Below are positions 1-9,201 of a stretch of DNA of 64,000 nucleotides, piece after piece (the first letter of the stretch is position 1; every line of letters starts with the position of its first letter). The stretch spans positions 1-64,000 of the forward strand of contig MU831846.1 in assembly GCA_029204225.1 (NCBI GenBank), given 5' to 3'. The position numbers and the translations under genes are program-made. Origin of the DNA: Diphasiastrum complanatum (Eukaryota; Streptophyta; Lycopodiopsida; Lycopodiales; Lycopodiaceae). Under the pieces are notes generated by a model, which was not told where the DNA came from, searched no databases, and was given only the letters and a program-made list of their open reading frames with translations.

Positions 1-51
1 TTTTGTTTGACAAATTTGTTTTCATAATTAATGATAAACAAGATGAATATG

Positions 52-165
<114 letters not shown>

Positions 166-385
166 CATTTTTTTAGTGATGGATAAAGCCTCTTGATTAG
201 AGCATTTTGTTCTTACGACCACTACTTGAGGGCAAAGCTTCAATAGGGTGAAAAGTTTGTAGTCATGGGTCTTTGCTTTACGTAAAGTCTTGTTTGGATT
301 TTCTTTTTTTTCTTTTTTGCTATTTGGTCCATTACTAATTAAAGGAGGACTTCATGGCCTTTACGGACAAATTTTCATTAAGGGA

Positions 386-498
386 CATCATGTCATAATG
401 CATCTTGGTTTAAAGGGATTTGAACTTGGGACCAAAGAAACTTTGGATGCCAAGCTAACCAACTAAGCCAATCGTGTTGGATCATCATGCCATGATGA
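386..498 (-). mobile_element. Short tRNA-related SINE, copy 1 (insert 401-483)
   Basis: On the minus strand the insert carries a pol III A-box-like motif (TTGGCTTAGTTGG) and a degenerate B-box (AGTTCAAATCC), as in tRNA-derived SINEs. It aligns over its whole length with a second copy at 57745-57832. The insert is flanked by imperfect 15-bp direct repeats at 386-400 and 484-498 (13 of 15 identical), which fit an aged target-site duplication. The 3' end reads AAACCAAGATG with no poly(A). No reading frame is expected. Confidence 0.75.
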
Positions 499-896
499 CA
501 TGTTTGTGACTTGTTGACATGCATATTCAAGAAATTCTGGATTAATGGCCTATCAAAATGAACTTGAAAATTTTACACATAACTTCACACGAATGAGCAT
601 CGCTAGAATTGGGCCATTAGAAGACCATTTGTAGGGGTTCCTAGTTGAACCAAGTTATTGCTTATAATCAAATTGCACAAGTACCAAAGCTATCTACCCA
701 ATACTAAATAAGCATATACCAATAGGCAAGCAAGCTATTCAAGATTGCCACCTATTTAGATTGATCAAATCACATTGGACAACCTTGCACAATAGCAAAA
801 TAACTTCAAAGTTGAGGCTCAAACTTAAGACTTCATGAATGACTCATAACATGTCATTCATTAGAATGAATCACATGTATTGGTAGAGTTGTTAAT

Positions 897-1470
897 TGTG
901 ATCAGTTAGGCGCCGACTACTATTCCAAACCGTTGCAAAGTGCTATCTTAGGGGGCTTTCCGCTTACATGGCATTGCCCCAACTACCGTTGCTACTTGTA
1001 TATATGTTGTATATAACCGACCACAAGTAGCTTAACGTTGGGAAAAAAACAAGATATAGCATATTGTTTTATCTTGAATGATCTCGAATGTTTTGATGTC
1101 TAATCGTTGTTTGCATAAATTCATTGGTTTATCTTTATTTTGCACACTGGCTCATTCTTGTCGAATGCTTAAATAAATTATAGGTAGGTCTAGCAGTATC
1201 TATCTACACTCTGGAAGATTGTAGATCTAATCAAGCAGCAGTAGCCCGCCAGTCAGAATCAAAATTCTATCTGAGTACAGGTGAACCCGTTGCTCATCCT
1301 AAGATATACATTACATCAAGAGCTATTGAGGATCGCAAGAGAGGAGAGAGTGAGAACACGATTCTCTTATACGGTTTCAGATTCAAGTTTGCACCAATTT
1401 GAATTGAATCGACTCGACTCCCTCCTCAACAGTGGTATCAGAGCCAGGTTTCTCTGCATTAGGGGATATT
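897..1470 (+). mobile_element. Copia 5' LTR and primer-binding site (solo remnant)
   Basis: A perfect tRNA-iMet-type primer-binding site, TGGTATCAGAGCC, lies at 1433-1445. It directly follows an LTR-like end (CTCAACA, ending at 1431). A plausible LTR start (TGTGATCAG) is at 897, which would give an LTR of about 535 bp with a TATA-like run near 998-1017. No gag or pol follows; the sequence becomes unrelated after about 1500. This is the left end of a Copia element that has lost its coding part. The LTR start is less certain than the end. Confidence 0.65.
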
Positions 1471-1939
1471 AGAACTCAAAATGGGCCCTTTTCAAGATGT
1501 TGTTTTTGGCTTCACACGCTTTCAACGCTTATAGTGGTCCTAATGAATGGTGTCCATCTGTGACGAACTGCAACAGTGGTTGACGGACGGAAATTGTTTT
1601 AACTTCCTGGCCAAATTTTTGTGATCTTCAAATATCCCGCAGGGCCAAAAACAAACAATTGTGATTGGACCACAGTTACTAGCCCAAATACTCTTATGTT
1701 GCCCGTCATTGTTCTCAATCGAGGTTGATTTGACGTCAATAGTCATAAACTATGGTTAAACTAAACATTGTAGTTTATAAACTTCTTGTCATTCATAGGT
1801 ATACCTCTCATTTTCTTCATTATATCTCTCATTTTGGATTGTCCATTCTTAGAGAACCATTGATGCAATCAATATTTGCAATGACAAAAATGCAGAAGAT
1901 CAATGAATACCAAGAATATATCAAAAATATCAATGGATC

Positions 1940-2680
1940 TTGATGCATCCCTCTGCAAAAAGGCTCATTCCGAAAAAGAAAAAAGATTGGATAACATATA
2001 TAGAAGCTCTTGAAAAAGGCAGGATAATGGATTTTAAAGTATCACCTGCCGATCAATCTATCACGGAAGTTTTAGTTCAGCATGCTTATCTTCACAATGA
2101 GCTCAACATTCATGATCTGAATCCAAATGAAAGAAGAAAATGCAATTGTAAGTTTTCAGATTAAATTTTTCAGAGCTAGCATTTTCTTTAAATTATATTT
2201 TTGCAGATTTGTATCCATCAAATTTCGTTGAATGGAAAAACAGTTCAATCGATTGCAGGAATAATCAATGTCATACATTTGGATATCGGTATTTTACAAT
2301 ATAAGGTCGTTCCTCCATAATCACTTTTAGAGTCAGGAGTTTTTTTTACGATCACACCTATTTTCCTTATATAAATGGTTTAGTTGGTAGATAAGAGCCA
2401 TATTCTCTACCAGATTTTTTGAGTGTGGAATGGATTTCTCCTAATGCAACAATTTTAAAAAGTCTTCAATCTAGGCTATATATTGATATTCAGAGTATAT
2501 TGAAATGTAGCACTGGATCAAAGAATAATAGATTAAGTTGGTATCTACCTTTTACTATTTTTGCTGATTTTTTTTCCAAATGCAATGTTCAAAGAACAAA
2601 AACAATGTTTATTTGTAAGGACTTGAGTGCTGATATAATCACCGAGTTGTTGGATGATGGTTGGGATACAAAACAAAATC
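1940..2680 (+). pseudogene. Unidentified spliced coding-like relic
   Basis: I do not recognise this protein. A frame running to about 2147 meets a good splice donor (GTAAGT at 2148). After a possible 59-nt intron ending TTTTTGCAG at 2206, the frame continues with no stop for about 32 codons, including a CHTFGYRYF segment. It then meets a TAA. A further open stretch from about 2419 contains the segments VEWISPNATIL and LSWYLPFTIFADFF. Composition and splice signals look gene-like, but stops and frame changes break it. It ends where copy A of the gag-only element begins (2686). Either a pseudogene or the remains of a transposon gene. Confidence 0.35.
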
Positions 2681-2685
2681 AACGA

Positions 2686-2859
2686 GACCACCAAATAGAC
2701 ATGACCAACTCTCTTGACTTGACCTAACCTACATTAGGATGGGTTTCCCATGTGGCATCATGGCCTCACATGTGTGGGACCCACTTGTGTACACAATTTA
2801 CACTATTCTACATGGTTTTTGATCAAGCTAGATTTGCCAATTTTTGGCAATTCTTCACA
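2686..2859 (-). repeat. Truncated 3' LTR of copy A
   Basis: Matches the first ~174 bp of the intact 3' LTR of copy B (52540 onwards). It starts TGTGAAGAATTG immediately after a GAGGAGGGAG-type polypurine tract. The match stops abruptly at 2686, where the unidentified relic begins. Confidence 0.9.
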
Positions 2860-3071
2860 CTCCCTCCTCAAATTTAGCTTGATCTATTTACAAACTCTCT
2901 TGATAGATGAATGAAAGCTTTTAGAAGTGTCTAAAAAATCCAGCTACAAAGAAGGAACTTTTGAGACTCCAATAGAGAATGATGTCCATGAAGGATCTTT
3001 CACCACCTCCTAGAGAATCCCTTACAAGATGTTCCATAAATGTGTCTATATACATGTAGCACACTTCAAAA

Positions 3072-3558
3072 CTAAACATCATGCCAAGCCATGGATTCCA
3101 AGGCATTTTGTGCACTTGAAGATACATCAATAAAAATATTAAGTGCATAAATAATATTGCCAAAGACAACTTGTCTTGCTTGATCCATTTGATTGAGCCT
3201 AGATGGCTCCATCTTGATACTCAAGGTTCTCCTTGGAGTCCTCGGGTCTTGAGCTTGATCCTCCACTTGACTTGACTCCAAAACATCAATGAATTGAATA
3301 ATGTGTTGATCCAAAGGTGCTTCTTCAAGTTTACAAATCTTCCCACTCTTGAAAGATCACATTTCCACCATTGACAAATTCTTTGGTTGAAAACAAGTAG
3401 ATTCTACAATCTCTACTTGAAGAGCAAAACACTACCATTATTCCTATCATTGAAATAGGATAATATTTGGTCCTTACATTGGAATGATCATGCACAAAGC
3501 ATGTGGACACAAAGATTTCCAAAGCAAATGATGTTTCATCTTTTATGACTCTATTCAA
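3072..3558 (-). pseudogene. ORF2 of copy A (integrase C-terminus and linker), frameshifted
   Basis: Counterpart of the open 196-codon ORF2 of copy B. An extra G near 3345 relative to copy B shifts the frame, leaving two overlapping pieces (3558-3331 and 3314-3072). The residues resemble the region between the Copia integrase core and reverse transcriptase: a CRIYLFS...NVIFQE stretch, then an acidic segment and RRTLSIKMEPSRL. No DDE core or RT motif is present. Confidence 0.75.
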
Positions 3559-3720
3559 ACTATTACAAAATAGTTATCCAATGAAATTGCTTTATCAACA
3601 ACAAATGTAGATTTCAAAGCATCTCATTTCATTGTCTTGTCATACAAAGTAATAAACACCATGGATCTTAAAGATAAGAAACAAGTCACCTCATGTCTAC
3701 TACCACTTTCCAAAAAGTAT

Positions 3721-5229
3721 TCAAAAGATAGTAGACTCTCCAATGCTCATCACCCTTGCAAGATGCACACTTGAATGGACAATTTGCATGCAATTTGATG
3801 ACTCGGCCATTGTCATTGAGGACTCCCTTGAAACTCTCATGCTTTGAGGCTGATCCTCAAGATCTTCCTCCTTTTGATGCTCCTCCTCAATGCAAGCAAG
3901 ATCACACTTTGCCAAGATCTCCTCTTGAGTGATCTCCTCCTTTGCCAAGCTCATTCTTTTAAAAGCAACACTAGCTTCCAACTTAAACAATCTTCCATGT
4001 TTAAATCCCTTTGCAATGCAAATATCATTCTTCAAGATGAAGCAAAACACCATGCTTAAAGTGGACATCCAAACCACTTTCTAAGAGTAGACCAACACTA
4101 AGCATATTCTTGGTGATTGATGGTACATAAAGGACATTTTCTAGATCCATGCATTTTGAGGATTCTAGATACAAAGAGATGGTGCCAACACCATCTATCC
4201 TACACTCTTCATCATTTGCAGTAAAGACAAACTTTTTAGCATCATTGAATGAGTGTAAGGTTGAGAAAAAGTCCTTTTTACAAGACATGTGGGAGCTAGC
4301 CCCACTGTCGATCAACCAATTGTCTCTTGAATTGCTATTGCTTGTTGGTGAGGATGTAGATGCCATCAAGAATACATCTACTTCATCATCCTCCTCCTCC
4401 TTTGCAAGGTTTCCTGTTTGTCCTCCTCCACTTGTGCTCTTAGCCTCTTGTAGCATTCAGATGCATAATGCCCGTTCTTTCCACAAAAGAAGCATTTTTG
4501 CTTTGACTTGTCCTTTGAACTTGATGCATCATCCTCTTCTTTGGCCTCCTTTGGATGCTTCTTCTTTCCATTGGTCTTCTTTTTGCCCTTGAATGAGAAA
4601 TTGGCTTTCTCATCACCAACCTGCAAAGACAAGGAACTCATCCTAGATTTTGCATGGAGCATCCTACACTCTTCAGCCACTAATACACTGTGAAGCTTTT
4701 CTATAGTTGGCAAAGTGTCTTGGATGGCAAAACTTTGGACCAAATTTGCAAAGTCATCTCCTAGACCATTAAGGACAATTTGTACAAGCTCTCCATCATG
4801 AATCTTCTCTCCAATGGAAGCCAACTCCCTATTTAAAGACTTGATTCTGAGTACATAATCTTGTGCACTCTCCTCACTTCTCCTCATGCTTTGCAAAATT
4901 TGATTTCTAAGCATAAGAACTCTAGAAGTGTTGCTAGACTCATAGATTGATTTTAAAGACTCCCAAGCCTCTTTAGCATTAGTACAAGCTGATACTTCTC
5001 TCAACAAATCATTGCTCACATTCATCTTCACACAATGAAGTGCAAGCCTAGATCTCTTCTTGTATCTAGCTAACTCCTGTGCACCTAGAGGTTCATCTTC
5101 ATCTTCAATCAAGAACTCATAAAGGTCTTGGAACACCAAGAGTGACTCCATTCTAACCTTCCAAATAGTATAATTTGTAGAATTCAACCTCTCACTAGCT
5201 TCTAGAAGGTATGCTCCAGCAGATCCCAT
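3721..5229 (-). pseudogene. Gag-protease of copy A, two frameshifts
   Basis: Copia-type Gag and aspartic protease. The ATG at 5229 (MGSAGAYLLEASERL) is preferred over the upstream non-ATG start. The Gag domain is followed by a Lys-rich segment, a CCHC zinc knuckle (CFFCGKNGHYASEC) and a protease motif (IDSGASSHM). Compared with copy B it lacks one A in the AAACAAGG stretch near 4420, which ends the first frame at 4378. It has one extra T near 4035, which forces a second frame change. Otherwise the two copies differ only by scattered substitutions. It cannot make a full Gag-protease. Confidence 0.9.
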
Positions 5230-6021
5230 CTTACTAGTGACTTCTACAAACAAGAAATAGATTTGATTGACTTGAAACTCACAAAGGTCTCACACTTGCA
5301 GTGTTTCACTCAAATTTGATTTCTAATCCAACAAATGGACTTATAATCACAGTTCTATCACTCCCTCACAAAGCTGGAATGAAGATAAGATGAAGTGAAA
5401 ACTACTTTCAAACAAATCTTGCCAAGAAATGGATTTGATTGTCTCTAGAAACTCACTAAGGTCTCTCTCTTGTAGTTTTTCACTCAAATTAGATTTCTAA
5501 TCCAACAAATGGACTTATAATCTCAGTTCTAGCACTCCCTCACAAAGTTGGAATGAAGATAAGATGATGTGAAATCTACTTACAATCAAATCTTGCCAAA
5601 TTTGGCTATTTTTGGACAAAAAAATGACTTAATCTCTTTCTTCCTTCTTGGTGTACTTTCAAGACATGTTTTTAACCTTAATAGGACTTGAACTCAGCCT
5701 AGATTAATTAGATTCCATGAAACAAATTCAAATCTAATCACTGGCAAATGATCTTGGTAGATTATCCTAGGATCTCCACCAAAAATTACACCAATAGCTC
5801 ACAAATTGAATTTTTTTGGATCAAATGAATACCATGCATTAAATGCAGGTTCAGAGGTGCCCACACATGTGGACAGAACGGATTTGGACCCCTACCAAGT
5901 TTGGGATCAAATCTCCTCACCAAAATCAAGATTCTAGCTTGCCCTCTCAATACTAGCTTTTAGCACCAAAACTTGCTAAAAATGGATTTGCATTAGATCA
6001 ATGGCTTATGCTCTTGTACTT

Positions 6022-6034
6022 GGCTCTGATACCA
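6022..6034 (-). other. Primer-binding site of copy A
   Basis: On the minus strand this reads TGGTATCAGAGCC, complementary to the 3' end of initiator Met tRNA, the usual Copia primer. It sits directly after the LTR terminus (TTTTCACA). Confidence 0.92.
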
Positions 6035-6668
6035 TGTGAAAAGTACTGTACTTTAGGACCATAAATGGATCTACAAAAGATCCACAAGAGTGATTGGATG
6101 CTTGCTTAACAATCTATCAAAAAACTAGACACAAAAAAGTTGATCTAGATTGGCCATTTGACAAACAACAAGCACTAACAATCAAAAGCATTGATAAACA
6201 TTGAAATCCGAGCCCACACGTGTGTACTACAGGCTGTAGTACGGCCTTCAACCTGAGAAACAAGTAGAAATTGATTTGGTCTCATTTGGATCACAAAAAC
6301 TCAATGTACATAGTGAACTAGCTTGAGATTGCCAATGAGCTCCAAAAATTTTCTTTCTTCTCACTATGGAGAGAGGGAATACATAGCAAATTCGACTTCC
6401 TTCTTGAAGTTAGGTGGATTTCCAGCATGTAATAAGGAAGTTAACTCACTCTCCTTGACCTAAAATGAAACCCTAGTCTATTTCCTCGAGTTATGCTTGG
6501 TAGGTAGCTAGTTGGTCAAATTTTCACCTTAAACTTAGGTGTAGGTCCTATAAAGTAGGGATGACCACCAAATAGACATGACCAGCTCTCTTGACTTGAC
6601 CTAACCTACATTAGGATGGGTTTCCCATGTGGCATCATGGCCTCACATGTGTGGGACCCACTTGTGTT
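6035..6668 (-). repeat. 5' LTR of copy A (start truncated)
   Basis: About 634 bp matching positions 52609-53240 of the copy B LTR; the first ~69 bp are missing. It contains a CACACGTGTG palindrome and, in this copy, a perfect 9+1+9 inverted repeat (GTACTACAGGCTGTAGTAC, near 6223-6241). The junction at 6668 runs straight into hAT transposase sequence. Confidence 0.88.
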
Positions 6669-7734
6669 TGCGACGACTGGCCGAGAGAGTCCTTGCACAG
6701 AACTGTTCAGCAAGAGCTTGCGAGCGAAATTGGAGCACCTGGGCCTTGTATCACACCGCAAAGAGGAACAGGTGGTCCAACGAGCAGTGTAGGCGGTTGG
6801 TGTTTGTGAACACCAACGGCCGTATGTTGAGGCGCACACGAGGAGGGCGACAGATGCTCGAGGTGAGTCACATCATCACCCCATGTTTCTTGTTATGCTT
6901 TGACGAACTGAATTGCTTTCGAGTTATGCAATGAATTGCTGACAACAATGTATTATTTTCAGTTGCAGGTGAACCCTGACACTTGCTTGGTGGATTCGGC
7001 AACTACTGCTCCTCGGGCAACCCACGTAGGAGGAGATGGATGATGAGATCTATAGAGAGTTATATAGACAGGCGCAGGCTGACGCACGGGCTCTACTGCG
7101 TTCGAGGAGGGCAGACAGGCAGAGAGATAGGGCTGAGGAGGGGGATGATGAGGGCTTGGAGGGTGGAGAGGAGCTCGGGGCTGACTATCAGGAGGAGTGG
7201 GTTGAGGAGGATACGGAGGAGGATGAGGAGATGGGGGCAGAGGCACAGGAGGATGACCTGGCTGACTTGCTGGTGGACCCTGATGTGGAGACAGAGGAGG
7301 AGCCACCCATTCCTGCACGTAGGCCTAAGGAGAGACCTAGAGGTTCCGGTGGGGGGGGGGCTGAGTTCGCTTTTGTAGACAAGAGTGGAGCATCACAGGC
7401 AGTCGTCGGCCAGGCATCATCACAGTGGGTAGGGCATCCCAGGGCGTTGGATCACAGCCACCTGACACACAGACACGTAGGGTAGACGCAGGGGTGGGGG
7501 GCAAGCAGAAGGGGGGGCAGAGGAGGAGAGAGAGGCAGAGGCAGAGGTAGAGGCAGGGGGAGGATCCAGAGCCAGAGCACGCAGCAGAGAGCCAGAGCAC
7601 GCGGCAGACCAGGGCCACACCACGACATATGGCTCCCTCCAATTCTGATTCATCTACAGACCCTTGAGATCTGCAATCAGACACAGATTCAGATGATGGT
7701 TCCCTACCATGACTCTGACGAGCCTTAGTTGTGT
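6669..7734 (+). pseudogene. hAT-family transposase C-terminus (fragment)
   Basis: The first stretch reads RRLAERVLAQNCSARACERNWS...KRNRW...RRLVFVNTN, which matches the hAT dimerisation domain (pattern: A.RILSQ.CS...CERNWS...H..KRNRL...LVYV..N). An intron is likely: donor GTGAGT at 6863 in phase 0, acceptor TTTTCAG at 6962. The next exon gives VNPDTCLVDSATTAPRA and then changes frame into an acidic tail (MDDEIYREL..., to about 7485). G-runs near 7351-7360 and 7490-7530 probably carry further indels before a plausible stop near 7734. The catalytic RNase H-like core is absent, and the left end is fused to the copy A LTR at 6668. GC content is well above that of its surroundings. Confidence 0.8.
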
Positions 7735-7848
7735 AGTTTTCATTATGTTCATGGAACATCATTGTACCCCATTTTAATGCCATGTGGCCCCATATTATAT
7801 ATTACGATGATCTTATTCACAACAGTGTAACGATTCAGTACTGTTCTT

Positions 7849-7920
<72 letters not shown>

Positions 7921-8070
7921 GTTGAAAAATGCTTCAGTACGGTTCAGGACGATGCAGTATGGTGATTGGTTCAAAACACTTAGCATGGTTTTTGTTTAGC
8001 ATGATTCAACATTTTTGTTTAGTTTGTTGGATCTGAGAGAGATAATGAGAGAGAGAGAGAGAGAGAGAGA
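7849..8070. repeat. (TG)n(AG)n and (GA)n microsatellites
   Basis: A TG run passes into an AG run at about 7849-7917, and a second GA run lies near 8046-8070. Between them are several copies of a CAGTACGGTTC-like motif. Just before them is CAGTGTAACGATTCAGTACTG (7824-7844), which could be a hAT-type terminal repeat, but no partner end was found. Confidence 0.85.
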
Positions 8071-9201
8071 AGAGGAGGGAGAATTTTGGGGCATCATGTT
8101 TTTTTATTAATGCACCTGGGAGTTAAAGCGTAAACCTGGGAGTTAATGCACCTAAACTAGACCATCCTACACCCGAAACATTCGGCAAAATACACAGTAA
8201 TTATGCTCTTAATTAGAGCTTTCACCTGATACCCATATTGCCCAAAAAAAAACCAAAAAAATTAAAAAAAAACATTTATGGGAATTTTTTTCATATTTCA
8301 GAAACGCGTTTCAGAAACGCAGTGCAACTATGTTCTGAACTCTATGAGTTTATTTCCAAATGAGATGTCTGCACTTGTCTTTGGTAAGTTCATTTTAGAT
8401 ACTCAATATACGAGATGTTTACATACATATAAAAAACACTTTTTAAAACACATGTATATATCTCTGAAGCTGAAGGATAAAACAGACATATTTGTCATGA
8501 ACTGGTGATATAAGAATAATCCATCAATATGTTCCTCATTTTGCCAAACAGATGCAAGCAAGTATATCAGCAACACATACCCTTCACATAGACTTGTTAA
8601 GGAACGATGCAGGTCACAAAGATTACATTCACCAAGCCCACTTTATAATGAAGAAGGTTATCTGCTAACTGCTGTAGACCCAAGGAGGTTGTCGTATAAA
8701 CTGATCAAGTATTGCCTTGATCTCTTCACTTGCTGCCATTAACATCATAGACCATAAAACAGACGGCACGATGTGCCAGTTTGTTGTCAACAAATACATT
8801 ACCCACCATCCATTTTGATTATAACAGCGACCAGCCTTCTATGTGACCATTTAAAGCACTAAAAAGAACCTGCCACTCAGCTCCTTCAAAAGCCTTATTT
8901 GGCATGTAACTTGGTGGGTGTGCAGTATGCATGATGCATGCAGCTGCCTGTCTGTCTTGGTCCAGGCTCTACTTCCAGTTGTAAAACTTTTCAGAGTTGT
9001 ACATGCTGTGTACGAGAGTATCTTGCATTTTGAAGGGTCGACCACATTCTTGATACCTACGGGAGTTCCAAAAGTAGCAAGAATAAAGCCTGCACTAGGT
9101 GCAAAATCCAACTGATCTTATGTTTCCAAGAGCAGGCTAAGTGGACCAATCCAAGAACCATACTAGCAACTGTGCCTCAAAGAAGGTGATATGCAAGCTT
9201 A
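8071..9201. other. Intergenic; probable 3' flank of the PPR gene
   Basis: No supported gene. The stretch next to 9202 lies downstream of the minus-strand PPR gene and probably includes its 3' UTR. Short open frames here show no recognisable domain. Confidence 0.6.

Larger units (their letters stand above)
2686..6668 (-). mobile_element. Gag-protease-only Copia-type LTR element, copy A
   Basis: A minus-strand LTR retrotransposon without integrase core, reverse transcriptase or RNase H. Order on the minus strand: 5' LTR (6668-6035, first ~69 bp missing), primer site (6034-6022), leader with a ~174-bp tandem duplication, gag-protease frame (from 5229), second frame (3558-3072), polypurine tract (2869-2860) and a 3' LTR cut to its first ~174 bp (2859-2686). 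It is nearly identical to copy B at 49875-53240, which lies in the opposite orientation. Both LTR ends are truncated at sharp junctions, so no target duplication can be checked. Copy A is frameshifted where copy B is open. Confidence 0.9.

Noticed and set aside
413-480. Functional tRNA gene on the minus strand
   Set aside because: A- and B-box-like motifs are present but the cloverleaf cannot be formed well (T-stem mismatched, anticodon loop of only 3 nt). The flanking duplication and second copy fit a SINE better.
4149-4693. Plus-strand frames of 147 and 61 codons
   Set aside because: Antisense shadows of the copy A gag-protease; the same shadows occur opposite copy B at 50708-51253.
7824-7844. 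hAT terminal inverted repeat CAGTGTAACG...
   Set aside because: It is in the wrong orientation to close the upstream hAT remnant, and no inverted partner or 8-bp duplication was seen.
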